Source: Gemmatimonadota bacterium (lineage in GTDB: Bacteria; ARS69). Taken from it: 12,466 nt of DNA. A program made the position numbers and the translations under genes. The notes below the pieces were generated by a model. It worked only from the letters and a program-made list of their open reading frames with translations, was not told the origin of the DNA and ran no database searches. The stretch is from assembly GCA_021604925.1 (NCBI GenBank), contig BQJX01000026.1:1-12466 (forward strand), written 5' to 3'. Every line of letters begins with the position of its first letter. The stretch's first letter is position 1. Shown here one piece after another: positions 1 through 7,607 of the stretch.

Positions 1-1
1 G

Positions 2-1549
2 TGGCTGATCTCCGTTTCGGTGGCTCCGGCCCTCACCACGGAGGAACTCCTGGATGATCTCCAGGAAACGGGATTCGACTACTTCTGGAACGAGGCGAAT
101 CCGGCGAACGGTCTCGTCAAGGACCGGAGCACGTCCGGATCACCCGCAAGCATCGCGGCCGTCGGGTTCGGGCTATCGGCGATCTGCATCGCGATCGACC
201 ACGGATGGATCACGCGTGCCGAGGGCGCCGATCGGGTCCTGACGACCCTCGACACGTTCTGGACAGGGCCGCAGGGGTCGGGGTCCACCGGATTCATCGG
301 CTACAAGGGACTCTTCTACCACTTCCTCGACATGAACACGGCGACCCGCACGTGGTCCAGCGAGCTGTCCACGATCGACACGGCGCTCTTCCTTGCGGGC
401 GCGCTGGATGCACGACAGTACTTCACCACGGCGGACTCGGTGGAGGTCGCGATTCGGGCCACGGCCGACTCGCTGTACCAGCGGGCGGACTGGGAATTCA
501 CGCGCAATTCCGGCGTGGGCATTCGCATGGGCTGGAACCCCGAGTCCGGGTTCGCGTCGTTCGGCACCTGGGTGGGCTACAACGAGGCGATGATCCTCTA
601 CATCCTCGCCATCGGCTCTCCCACCCACCCGGTTCCGACGAGCACCTGGTTCACGTGGACCAGCGGCTACAACTGGGGCAACCAGTACGGCTATGACTAT
701 CTGATCTTCCCGCCGCTGTTCGGTCATCAGTACTCCCACTGCTGGATCGACTACCGCTCGATCCAGGACCTGTACATGACCAGCAAGGGAATCACGTACT
801 TCGAGAACTCCCGCCGCGCGACGTTGGCGGCCAGGGAGTACTGCATCGACAACCCGGGAGGCTGGACGGGCTACGGCGCCAACCTGTGGGGTCTGACCGC
901 CAGCGACGACCCCGGAGGGTATCTGGCGCACGGCGCTCCTCCGGCCCAGAACGACAACGGGACGATCACGCCGACCGCCGCGGCCAGTTCGATTCCGTTC
1001 GCACCCGAGATCGTGATTCCGGCTCTCCACCACATGTACGACACGTACCAGGCCCAACTCTGGGGTCCCTACGGATTCAGGGATGCGTTCAACCCCACGG
1101 TGAACTGGTACGCCACGGATTACCTGGGTATCGACCAGGGGCCGATCGTCATGATGATCGAGAACTACCGGAATGCGGCCGTGTGGACCCGGTTCATGCA
1201 GAACGCCGACGTCCAGACCGGGCTGTCGCGGATCGGCTTCACCCAGGCGGTGGGCGTTCCGGAGTTTCCCACCGACCGGTCGTCGTCCGGGCTGCAGCTG
1301 ACCCAGAACTTCCCGAACCCGTTCCGCGGCACGTCGGTGGTGGGGTACCGGCTGGACCAGCCCCAGCACGTCACGCTGTCGCTCCACGACGTGAGCGGTC
1401 GGCTCGTCCGCACCGTGCTGGATCAGAGCGTAGGGGCCGGGGCGCACCGCGTGGAGATCAACGCGTCGGAGCTGCCCGCCGGCGTCTACTTCTATCGCCT
1501 GAAATCGCAAAGGGAGACCGAAGCCCGGCGATGTCTCGTAGTCCGATAA
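2..1549 (+). CDS. Secreted GH144/glucoamylase-family glycan hydrolase with C-terminal sorting-type domain (5' partial)
   Basis: Numbering is from the GTG at 20 (509 codons); the frame is open to base 2, so the true start and signal peptide probably lie off the left edge. Residues about 8-412 match the glucoamylase-like (PF10091/COG5368) family, which includes GH144 endo-beta-1,2-glucanases: NPANGLVKDR near 27-36, GWNPESGF near 171-178, WVGYNEAMILYILA near 184-197, FPPLFGHQYSHCWIDYR near 230-246, FENSRR near 261-266, NDNGTITPTAAASS near 311-324 and DYLGIDQGPIVMMIENYR near 367-384. The family is an (alpha/alpha)6 barrel acting on beta-glucans; the substrate here is inferred. Residues 425-509 form a FlgD-Ig-like/T9SS type A-like domain (QNFPNPF, VSGRLVRTV, LPAGVYFYRL), implying export across the outer membrane. 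Sure of family, less of linkage specificity. Confidence 0.88.
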   Translation, partial: WLISVSVAPALTTEELLDDLQETGFDYFWNEANPANGLVKDRSTSGSPASIAAVGFGLSAICIAIDHGWITRAEGADRVLTTLDTFWTGPQGSGSTGFIGYKGLFYHFLDMNTATRTWSSELSTIDTALFLAGALDARQYFTTADSVEVAIRATADSLYQRADWEFTRNSGVGIRMGWNPESGFASFGTWVGYNEAMILYILAIGSPTHPVPTSTWFTWTSGYNWGNQYGYDYLIFPPLFGHQYSHCWIDYRSIQDLYMTSKGITYFENSRRATLAAREYCIDNPGGWTGYGANLWGLTASDDPGGYLAHGAPPAQNDNGTITPTAAASSIPFAPEIVIPALHHMYDTYQAQLWGPYGFRDAFNPTVNWYATDYLGIDQGPIVMMIENYRNAAVWTRFMQNADVQTGLSRIGFTQAVGVPEFPTDRSSSGLQLTQNFPNPFRGTSVVGYRLDQPQHVTLSLHDVSGRLVRTVLDQSVGAGAHRVEINASELPAGVYFYRLKSQRETEARRCLVVR

Positions 1550-1560
1550 TCGGTCCAACC

Positions 1561-1605
1561 CACGAAAGGGGGTGCACCGCGGATCTTCTCTTCATGTCTT
1601 TCGTG
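1561..1605. repeat. Inverted repeat between the hydrolase and the secreted-protein gene
   Basis: CACGAAAG at 1561-1568 pairs perfectly with CTTTCGTG at 1598-1605 around a loop of about 29 nt that contains the palindrome GGTGCACC. There is no T-tract after it, so it is not a classical intrinsic terminator. It could be a 5' leader structure for the next gene, a processed or Rho-linked 3' end of the hydrolase, or chance. Confidence 0.35.
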
Positions 1606-1621
1606 TTCGTCACTACTACTC

Positions 1622-1628
1622 AGGAGGT
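1622..1628 (+). promoter_or_regulatory. Ribosome-binding site fixing the start at 1638
   Basis: AGGAGGT, a near-perfect Shine-Dalgarno sequence, lies 9 nt before the ATG at 1638. It decides against the upstream in-frame start at 1572. The protein from 1638 begins with a clean signal peptide, which supports the choice. Confidence 0.8.
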
Positions 1629-1637
1629 AATTGCACC

Positions 1638-2441
1638 ATGAAACCCAACACTCGAGTGTTCGCGATTCTCGCGGCGGTGGCGATTGCGGCCACGTGCCTG
1701 GCCCCGAACGCGGCATTGGCGACGTGCCCCAATGCGAACAGCGCGGTCCTCAAGACGCGTGTCTTCAACGACTGTCCGTCTTCGACGCTCACGACGCTGA
1801 ACGCCTATCCGGGGCTGATCAGCATCGACGATTCCGTGCTGGACTGCGGCGGTTTCGCGAATCTCCACATCTGGAACTTCTCGGAGGACGGTGCCACTGC
1901 GGCCGTCTTCAACAACGACGACTCGTTCACGATGTCGGCGGAGCTCACCATCTCCGGGACATCCGAAGGCGAAGCGGGGATGCGCGTGTCTCCGTGGTGG
2001 TCGCAGGATGTGGACGGCCGGTTCAACGTCCGGACCAGCGACGGTGAAGTGGCCTGCTTCGGTGGGCGTCTTCCGTTCTACTCGTTCACGGGATCGCACG
2101 GCGTCGTCTACGCCAAGGGCACGACGATCATTCTCACGGTCACCTACACTCCGAACGATCTCAACGTCGGCAATCCGGCGACGATCGAGTACGAAGTGGA
2201 CTACGGTGGACACTTCACCAGTGGCCCGATCCCCTTTGACGAGGGAAATCCGGCGGAGGGAATGGGCTCCTGGGGCATGCTTGACGACGCTCGCGTCGGC
2301 GGCTACATCCAGGCGTTCCTCCAGGGCGGAAACCCGGGCGCCGAGCTGTCGGCGGACTGGGCGAACATCAACTACATGTGCAACGGGCCGGTGTCGGTGG
2401 AAAACTCGACATGGTCCGGGATGAAGGCGCTGTACCGCTAG
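1638..2441 (+). CDS. Secreted protein of unknown function, beta-rich
   Basis: 267 residues; family not recognised. An Sec-type signal peptide is clear: basic MKPNTR, a hydrophobic stretch at about 7-26, and cleavage near NAALA (residue 28). The mature part is rich in alternating beta-type segments, aromatic residues, Asn/Asp and Gly, and has five cysteines (30, 46, 70, 140, 248). This fits a jelly-roll or lectin-like secreted domain, but that is inference. The C-terminus, ENSTWSGMKALYR, is set off from the domain by a short linker after Cys248 and may be a tag. The gene follows the glycan hydrolase by 88 bp and ends in its own terminator, so it may be transcribed with the hydrolase or alone. 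The strong RBS suggests high expression. Confidence 0.75.
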   Translation: MKPNTRVFAILAAVAIAATCLAPNAALATCPNANSAVLKTRVFNDCPSSTLTTLNAYPGLISIDDSVLDCGGFANLHIWNFSEDGATAAVFNNDDSFTMSAELTISGTSEGEAGMRVSPWWSQDVDGRFNVRTSDGEVACFGGRLPFYSFTGSHGVVYAKGTTIILTVTYTPNDLNVGNPATIEYEVDYGGHFTSGPIPFDEGNPAEGMGSWGMLDDARVGGYIQAFLQGGNPGAELSADWANINYMCNGPVSVENSTWSGMKALYR

Positions 2442-2490
2442 ATTCGGCGTTGATGATTGAATGCTTCCCTTGCGACTGCTGCAGGGGACG

Positions 2491-2523
2491 GGCCCCGGTG
2501 CCATGCGCCGGGGCCTTCTTCAT
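2491..2523 (+). terminator. Intrinsic terminator of the secreted-protein gene
   Basis: The arms at 2491-2501 and 2505-2515 form an 11-bp GC-rich stem (one G-T pair) closed by a CAT loop. TTCTTC follows immediately. The position 50 bp after the stop codon and the T-rich 3' side point to plus-strand termination. On the minus strand the hairpin is not followed by a T-tract, so it is a weaker candidate for ending the convergent TonB operon. Confidence 0.75.
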
Positions 2524-2559
2524 GTCGGTGGGTGCCGGATGGCAGGACGTCCTTCGGAG

Positions 2560-3816
2560 CTACTGAACCTCGCGCAGCTCCGCGAGGCGACGCAGCTCCC
2601 GATCGATGTAGGCGATCCACTGGGAGGCCACCGCGCGGCTTTCCGGCCCTGACCGGGCCTCCAGGAAAGCAGCCTTGGCCTCTTCGTAGCGGGCCAGCTC
2701 GAACAACGCCATTCCCAGCAGAAGCTGGAGCTCGTCCTCGCGCTCCACGCCCTTTCGCAGGGCGGAGCGGGCCGCCTCCGCTGCCTTCGGCCAATCGTCC
2801 AGGCCCAAATGGGAACGGGCGAGCAGCGCGTCCAGCTCCCCCTCGTCGGACAGGCCCGCGGCCAGTTCGAGCGCCGCGATCGAACGCCGGTCGTCGCGCG
2901 CCATCGTCCAGGCCTGGGACAGCAGGCGGTAGTTCCCCGCCGTCGCAGCCACCACGGAGTCCTGCAGGCCCTTCTCCAGGACAACTGCCGCACGGTACGG
3001 GATCTTCGCCCGGATCAGCAGCTGGGCCAGAAGGACAACCTCCTGGTCGGTGTCGAGATAGCCCTGGAGATAGGCGGCCTCGAACGCGGTGAGCTGTTTC
3101 GCCTCGTCCCCCATCTGGCCGTAGGTAGCCGAGAGGTGCAGCCAGTAGTCCTTGCGGGGATACTCCTGCACGAGTTTCTCCAGGATCTCGAGGACCCCGG
3201 GAGAGTCTCCCGTCTCGTAGTAGGCCGCGCGGAGAAGGAGGTACCAGTTCTCCTCGACGCGCCGTCCCTTGTCCCGCGCGATCCGGATCGCCTTGCGGAC
3301 GGGTGCAATGACCTCCGGAAAGCGGGCGAGCTGGTGGTACGCCTGACCCAGGAGAATGTACGGCTTCGGCCCGGGGCTGTCGGACGACTCGATCCACCGG
3401 TTGAGGTACGCGATCGACTCCTCGTACTCCTGTACCTGGAACAGGAGCTGGGCCAGCACGTACACGGTTCGGCTTTCGATCGCCTCCGGCAGATCCGGTT
3501 GTTCCAGCACTTTCCGGTAGGCGTCGATGCCCGCGCCGTACTCCTCGGCGTTGAAGTGGACGAAGCCGAGCGCGGAGTAGAGCTGCGCCCGCTCGTAGTC
3601 GCTCAGGTCGTCCTCGTCCTTCCGCAGTTCTTCGAGGACCGCCAGCGCCTCGGTCGTTTTCCCGGCCTGCGCCAACGCCTCCGACTCCGCGAGCTGGTCG
3701 TAGACCTTGGCGCTCATGGTCGGGGCGGAACGGGCCTGCGCCGCAGGAACCGCGGGGCCCGCCCCAAGGGTCGCGCAGAGCAACGCCAACAGGACCAGCA
3801 TCCGGCCGACCGTCAT
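2560..3816 (-). CDS. Secreted TPR-repeat protein of the TonB2-type operon
   Basis: 418 residues, last gene of the TonB operon. A signal peptide is visible (hydrophobic core at about 6-20, cleavage near residue 28), placing the protein in the periplasm or attached to the outer membrane. The rest is helical TPR-type repeats from about 35 to 400, for example SALGFVHFNAEEYGAGIDAY, YILLGQAYHQLARFPEVI and LLGMALFELARYEEAKAAF. TonB2/TtpC-type clusters commonly end in such a TPR gene; its role is presumably scaffolding, and no catalytic motif is seen. I chose the ATG at 3816 over the GTG at 3819: it overlaps the tonB stop as TGATG, and GGAGG sits 4 nt before it, while the GTG would be too close. Translational coupling to tonB is likely. 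Confidence 0.85.
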   Translation of the reverse strand: MTVGRMLVLLALLCATLGAGPAVPAAQARSAPTMSAKVYDQLAESEALAQAGKTTEALAVLEELRKDEDDLSDYERAQLYSALGFVHFNAEEYGAGIDAYRKVLEQPDLPEAIESRTVYVLAQLLFQVQEYEESIAYLNRWIESSDSPGPKPYILLGQAYHQLARFPEVIAPVRKAIRIARDKGRRVEENWYLLLRAAYYETGDSPGVLEILEKLVQEYPRKDYWLHLSATYGQMGDEAKQLTAFEAAYLQGYLDTDQEVVLLAQLLIRAKIPYRAAVVLEKGLQDSVVAATAGNYRLLSQAWTMARDDRRSIAALELAAGLSDEGELDALLARSHLGLDDWPKAAEAARSALRKGVEREDELQLLLGMALFELARYEEAKAAFLEARSGPESRAVASQWIAYIDRELRRLAELREVQ

Positions 3817-4421
3817 CACTCCTCCAGCTGGAACAGGAACACGTTGCGCACGCCTCTTACCTCGATCGGTTCCCCATCCACCACCTTGGGCCGGTACTTG
3901 AACTTCAGCGCCGCCTGGATGGAGACCTTGTCGAAGACGTTCTTCGGATCGGCCTCGATGACCACGACATCCTTGACGGACCCCGTCTCCGTGACCGTGA
4001 ACTCGACGACGACGCGTCCCTCGATTCCCTCCGACTGTGCACGCCAGGGGTAAAGGGGAGCGATCTTCACGATCGGAAGGTACTCCCCGTCACCGACGGC
4101 CAGACCGAGGCCGCCGACCGTCGGTTCGCTGGTCATCGGGATGGTTCCGATCGAGATGTCCGCGTGCCGGGGGTCCACGTCGGCGATCCGCGGTTGCGGC
4201 GCGGCGGGCGGCGGCGGCTCCGGGTCCGGAGGTCGCTCCTGGTGCCGCTCCTTCCTCACCAGCGTCTCTTCCCGGTCCACGTGCACGAAGTCGACGAAGT
4301 GGCGTACACCGCTTTCGTCCAGTTTCAGGTTCGCGGTCGCAATCAGCCCCTGCATCGTGACGAGGATGGCGGCCGTCACGACCAACCCGGCAAGCGCAGC
4401 GACTGCGTAGCGACCGGCCAT
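3816..4421 (-). CDS. tonB: TonB family energy transducer
   Basis: 201 residues. One N-terminal membrane anchor (about 6-29), a short proline-rich periplasmic linker (PPDPEPPPPAAPQP near 64-77) and a TonB C-terminal domain (about 112-201). The latter has the hallmark YP (Tyr124-Pro125 in APLYPWRAQ), EGRVVVEFTVTETGSV and the KFKYRP segment near 173-178. It should carry energy from the ExbB/ExbD motor to outer-membrane TonB-dependent receptors. The linker is short, like TonB2-type proteins and unlike E. coli TonB. The anchor contains no His, whereas E. coli TonB relies on His20. The start is ATG 4421, with GGAG 6 nt upstream; a TTG just before it is less likely. It lies 15 nt after exbD and overlaps the TPR gene by 1 nt. 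Confidence 0.93.
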   Translation of the reverse strand: MAGRYAVAALAGLVVTAAILVTMQGLIATANLKLDESGVRHFVDFVHVDREETLVRKERHQERPPDPEPPPPAAPQPRIADVDPRHADISIGTIPMTSEPTVGGLGLAVGDGEYLPIVKIAPLYPWRAQSEGIEGRVVVEFTVTETGSVKDVVVIEADPKNVFDKVSIQAALKFKYRPKVVDGEPIEVRGVRNVFLFQLEE

Positions 4422-4436
4422 CAAAGACTCCGCATG

Positions 4437-4853
4437 CTAGGGAACGGAACGTTCGGCAGCGATGGCCACGTCGTACACGCCGGCGAGCCGGGCGGCATCC
4501 ATGACGGTGACCAGCACCTCCGTGCGAGCGTCGTTGTCCGCCTGGATGATCACGGTTCCCTGTGGGTTCTCCGCGTGCAGCCGTTCGATGTTCGCCCGAA
4601 CGGCTCGCGGGTCGATCTGCCGACGGTCGATCCAGATGATGCCGGCGCTGTCGATCGCGATCAGGATGTTCGCCTTTTCCTTCGGCTGGGCGGTCTCGGC
4701 CTGCGGTCGGTTGACGTCGACCCCGGGTTCCTTCACGAACGAGGCGGTGACAATGAAGAAGATCAGGAGGATGAACACCACGTCCAGCATGGGCGTGATG
4801 TTGATCTCCTGTTCGTCTCCCTCGGATGAGGGCCGGAACCGTCGGCGACGCAT
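4437..4853 (-). CDS. exbD: Biopolymer transport protein ExbD
   Basis: 138 residues, the usual ExbD length. A basic cytoplasmic N-terminus (MRRRRF) leads to EINITPMLDVVFILLIFFIV, one transmembrane helix at about 21-39. Asp24 in PMLDVVF matches the essential proton-carrying Asp of ExbD/TolR/MotB. The periplasmic domain follows (about 45-138), with the family segment VIIQADNDARTEVLVTVMDA near 101-120. With ExbB it forms the proton-driven stator that powers TonB. ATG 4853 is preferred because the protein then begins directly with the basic leader, and a purine-rich GGGGGAAG lies upstream. The gene is 13 nt after exbB and 15 nt before tonB, clearly in one operon. Confidence 0.94.
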   Translation of the reverse strand: MRRRRFRPSSEGDEQEINITPMLDVVFILLIFFIVTASFVKEPGVDVNRPQAETAQPKEKANILIAIDSAGIIWIDRRQIDPRAVRANIERLHAENPQGTVIIQADNDARTEVLVTVMDAARLAGVYDVAIAAERSVP

Positions 4854-4866
4854 GATCGACTTCCCC

Positions 4867-5406
4867 CTAGCTGTCCAACCGCAAACGCTCATCGAACTTC
4901 TGGACCTCACGCGCGGCCGCTCGCGCGAGGATCGAGCTGGCGAACACGCCGGACAGCGCCCCGACCATTCCGGCCATCGTGGTCACGGTGGCTCTGGCGA
5001 CGCCGTCGGCCATGGATCGAGCCGTGCCCGAACCCGAGATCGCCAGGACGTCGAAGATCTCGATCATCCCGGTCACAGTGCCCAGCAGGCCAAGCAACGG
5101 GCAGATGGCCACGAGCGTCTTGATGAAGGGAATCGACATGCCGGCATCTTCCGCGAGTCGGGAGATCAGCATTTCCCGGATCCGTTGCGCTCGCCAGGAA
5201 CCGTGATCTTCGCGAGCCTCCCAGGTGGCCACCACTTCCCGGACGACGACCGGAAGTCGGCGCCGGAGGTAGATCCCTCGCTCCAGGATCAAGGTCCAGA
5301 GGAGGAAGATGGCCACGACAATCACCTTCAGCACGGGACCGCCGAGCTCCAGGAAGTCCCGGACCGCCACGTACGACTCGAAGAGGAACGCCACGGCCGT
5401 GGTCAC
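4867..5406 (-). CDS. exbB: ExbB-type MotA/TolQ/ExbB proton channel protein (short)
   Basis: 179 residues with three membrane segments, at about 23-41, 93-118 and 138-160. The conserved channel signature CPLLGLLGTVTGMI is at 102-115, and the third helix includes ATVTTMAGMVGALSGVFAS. It should form the pentameric inner-membrane channel around ExbD. Its length matches the short ExbB2 of TonB2 systems, not the ~240-residue ExbB of the classical E. coli system. The GTG start at 5406 overlaps the stop of the upstream ttpC-like gene (GTGA) and has no evident Shine-Dalgarno, so it is probably translated by coupling. A second, longer ExbB-family gene directly upstream is the mark of the TtpC arrangement. 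Confidence 0.92.
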   Translation of the reverse strand: MTTAVAFLFESYVAVRDFLELGGPVLKVIVVAIFLLWTLILERGIYLRRRLPVVVREVVATWEAREDHGSWRAQRIREMLISRLAEDAGMSIPFIKTLVAICPLLGLLGTVTGMIEIFDVLAISGSGTARSMADGVARATVTTMAGMVGALSGVFASSILARAAAREVQKFDERLRLDS

Positions 5407-6773
5407 GATGCGGGTCGTTCGGCGCGATCCGCCACGATCCCGGCGCTCTGCTCCTCCAGCACGTGAAGCACATGCTGGCTTCGGCCGTTGACGATCGTGT
5501 GCAGGAGCACCAGGGGAATGGCAACTGCCAGACCCAGTACGGTCGTGACCAGCGCCTGTGAGATCCCGCCGGCCATGAGCCGGGGATCACCGGTCCCGAA
5601 CAGCGTGATGGCCTGGAACGTGACAATCATTCCGGTCACGGTGCCGAGAAGCCCGAGGAGAGGAGCCACCACGGTGATGATCCGCAGGAACAGAAGGGAA
5701 CGCGTGAGCCGGGGGGTTTCGCGGATGATCGCCTCACCCAGACGCAGCTCCAGGGCCTCGGCCTCCGAGTCCTTGTGCGCTTCGGCCGCCAGAAGGACGC
5801 GACCGAGCGGATTGTCGGGACTGGCCTGACCGCTCTTCATCTGCCGCGCGACGTTCCGGCTCGAGCGACCCAGCGTGATCAGCCGTTCCGCCGCGATCAA
5901 CAGCCCCACCCCGCCCAGCGCGAGAATGATATAGCCGATCACGCCGCCCTGGTTCACGCGCTCCCGCAGGCTCGGACGCTCGAGAAGCGTGGCCAGGAGC
6001 TGTCCCCGCGTCGGATCGATCCCGAACGGCACCGTGCCGCCGGACGCACTTGCAAGACGCTGGGTCGTTTTCGAGAAGCGCGACTGCGGCTGGCGACCCA
6101 GCTCCGAGACGCTCCCCGTCTCCATCGTGTACTGCAGGTACTTGCCCGCCGTCACGAGATTGAACGCGCCCACCCGGACGACTTCCGTCTCGACCTCGCG
6201 TCCGTCGCTCGTCACGATCGTCGCGGGAAAACGGACGACACGACCGGTCTCCGTCATCTCCTGCTGCAGGAGAAACCAGAGCCGCTCGATCTCCTCGATC
6301 GACGGCAGCGTCGACGTGGAGCCCAGCTTGGCGTTGAGTTCCCCCAGGAATGCGCCGCGCCCCGGAAGCTGCGCGCTCACCAGGGAGGCCTCCAGTGCGC
6401 CCTGCGTATCGGTGGTGACCTGCTGAAGCACCCCGAACAACTCCCGCAGGGAGCCCATCCGCTGATCGAGCTGGTCGCTGACATCGCCGATCAGCAGCTC
6501 GTTCGCGTCGTAGGTCTTCTCGAGTTGCTCGCTCCGTCGCTCCGCGGCGGCGAGGGCGCGTTTCGTTTCGTTCAGCAACTCCTGCTGCCCGTCCAGCGCC
6601 TGGCGGAACCGGGTCTCGCGCTCCCGGTTCTCCTGCTGCTCCCGCACCCGGCCCTGCTCGACCCGTTGCAGGAGTTCCTCCAGGGACGAAGCGCCGCCGT
6701 CGGTCTGCGCACCGACGGATCCCGCTTGAAGTACCACCGCGACGAGCGCCGCCAGGATCGGGGCGAACCTCAT
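5403..6773 (-). CDS. ttpC: TtpC-like MotA/TolQ/ExbB protein with large periplasmic N-terminal domain
   Basis: 456 residues. A signal peptide (about 1-22, ending SVGAQ) is followed by a coiled-coil region rich in Glu/Gln/Arg (about 30-110) and a periplasmic domain to about 270. A C-terminal ExbB/TolQ module then has membrane helices near 277-297, 362-388 and 405-428, with the signature APLLGLLGTVTGM at 370-382. Length and layout match TtpC, the extra protein required by the Vibrio TonB2 system; that name is assigned by architecture and gene order only. It likely joins the ExbB/ExbD/TonB complex and extends into the periplasm. ATG 6773 overlaps the DUF3450 stop as ATGA, and its stop overlaps the exbB GTG. 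In-frame codons further upstream lie inside the DUF3450 gene and were rejected. Confidence 0.88.
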   Translation of the reverse strand: MRFAPILAALVAVVLQAGSVGAQTDGGASSLEELLQRVEQGRVREQQENRERETRFRQALDGQQELLNETKRALAAAERRSEQLEKTYDANELLIGDVSDQLDQRMGSLRELFGVLQQVTTDTQGALEASLVSAQLPGRGAFLGELNAKLGSTSTLPSIEEIERLWFLLQQEMTETGRVVRFPATIVTSDGREVETEVVRVGAFNLVTAGKYLQYTMETGSVSELGRQPQSRFSKTTQRLASASGGTVPFGIDPTRGQLLATLLERPSLRERVNQGGVIGYIILALGGVGLLIAAERLITLGRSSRNVARQMKSGQASPDNPLGRVLLAAEAHKDSEAEALELRLGEAIIRETPRLTRSLLFLRIITVVAPLLGLLGTVTGMIVTFQAITLFGTGDPRLMAGGISQALVTTVLGLAVAIPLVLLHTIVNGRSQHVLHVLEEQSAGIVADRAERPAS

Positions 6774-7564
6774 GGCTGCACCGCGACCGGAGCTTCGATG
6801 GGAAGGAGCAGCAGGTCCGGTGCGACCTGCTTGGCGGCGATCCGGAGGCCCTGGCGAACCTGGTACCGCGAGTCGCTTCCATCCAGCGCAACCCACTGCC
6901 CGACGCTCCGATCCCAACGTCCGGTGCGACTCGCGTCCATGGTCTGGTAGTAGAGCCCGATGCGCCCGATTCGAAGAACGCTCACCTCGAGCGTGGCCCC
7001 GTCGAGCGTCAGCGTGTCGCGGTAGGCTTCGATGGTCCGGCCGAAGTCGTTCTCGATCTGGAAGGCCTCGGTCAGCCGACGGAATTTTTCGGCCAGGGAA
7101 ACATCCGCCCGTTCCATCAGGGACTGCAGGGCGGCCACCCGGGCCGTCCGCTCATTTCGCAGGAATGGCAGGTCGAGGTCCACGAACTGCTCCAGGCCGT
7201 CCAGCATCCGGATCATCAGGGGCATGATCTGGCGCTCGATGCCGCTCACCTGCGCGATGGAACTGCGCAGCTGCGCGAGTTCGGTGTCCTGGTTCGAGAG
7301 CTGTCGGGAGAGGTACTCGTTGTAGACCTGCAGACCGTCGAGTTCCTTCTGTGCCTGCTTGAACTGGGATTCCAGGGTCTCGGTGCGCGCGGCCAGATCC
7401 TCGACGCGCTCCTGCGACGCCTGGGCGGAGCGGTCCTTCTCCTGTCCCGCGGTCAGGACGGTTTCCAGGTCCTGAGCGGACGCGGGCCGGACCGCGGCGA
7501 TTCCGATCACGGAACTGAACAGCGCGGCCGCGACGAATCCTGGCCACCATGTAAACGGTTTCAT
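6770..7564 (-). CDS. DUF3450 family periplasmic coiled-coil protein
   Basis: 264 residues, first gene of the TonB operon. The signal peptide (about 1-30, cleavage after RPASA) is followed by a long coiled coil (about 35-110). The DUF3450 core includes the diagnostic LDLPFLRNERTARVAALQ at about 129-147, AEKFRRLTEAFQIENDFGRTIE near 158-179 and IGRIGLYYQT near 199-208. DUF3450 genes are commonly found immediately upstream of ttpC-exbB-exbD-tonB; no biochemical function is established that I know of. A role assembling or contacting the periplasmic part of TtpC is inference. ATG 7564 is chosen: GGAGG lies 5 nt upstream and the signal peptide begins there. Longer upstream reading runs into the promoter region. 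Confidence 0.88.
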   Translation of the reverse strand: MKPFTWWPGFVAAALFSSVIGIAAVRPASAQDLETVLTAGQEKDRSAQASQERVEDLAARTETLESQFKQAQKELDGLQVYNEYLSRQLSNQDTELAQLRSSIAQVSGIERQIMPLMIRMLDGLEQFVDLDLPFLRNERTARVAALQSLMERADVSLAEKFRRLTEAFQIENDFGRTIEAYRDTLTLDGATLEVSVLRIGRIGLYYQTMDASRTGRWDRSVGQWVALDGSDSRYQVRQGLRIAAKQVAPDLLLLPIEAPVAVQP

Positions 7565-7607
7565 TGACGCCTCCAACGACCCTCGGTTGCCGGGTTCCAC
7601 CTCTCTG

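Noticed and set aside
173..1558. Long open frame of 461 codons on the minus strand opposite the hydrolase
   Set aside because: It is antisense to a gene with clear family motifs, its composition is Arg/Val/Gly/Pro-heavy as expected from a shadow frame in GC-rich DNA, and it has no recognisable domain.
2438..3397. Minus-strand frame of 319 codons overlapping the TPR gene in another phase
   Set aside because: Same strand as the TPR gene but another phase; Gly/Arg/Pro-rich, no domain, while the TPR frame has repeats and a signal peptide.
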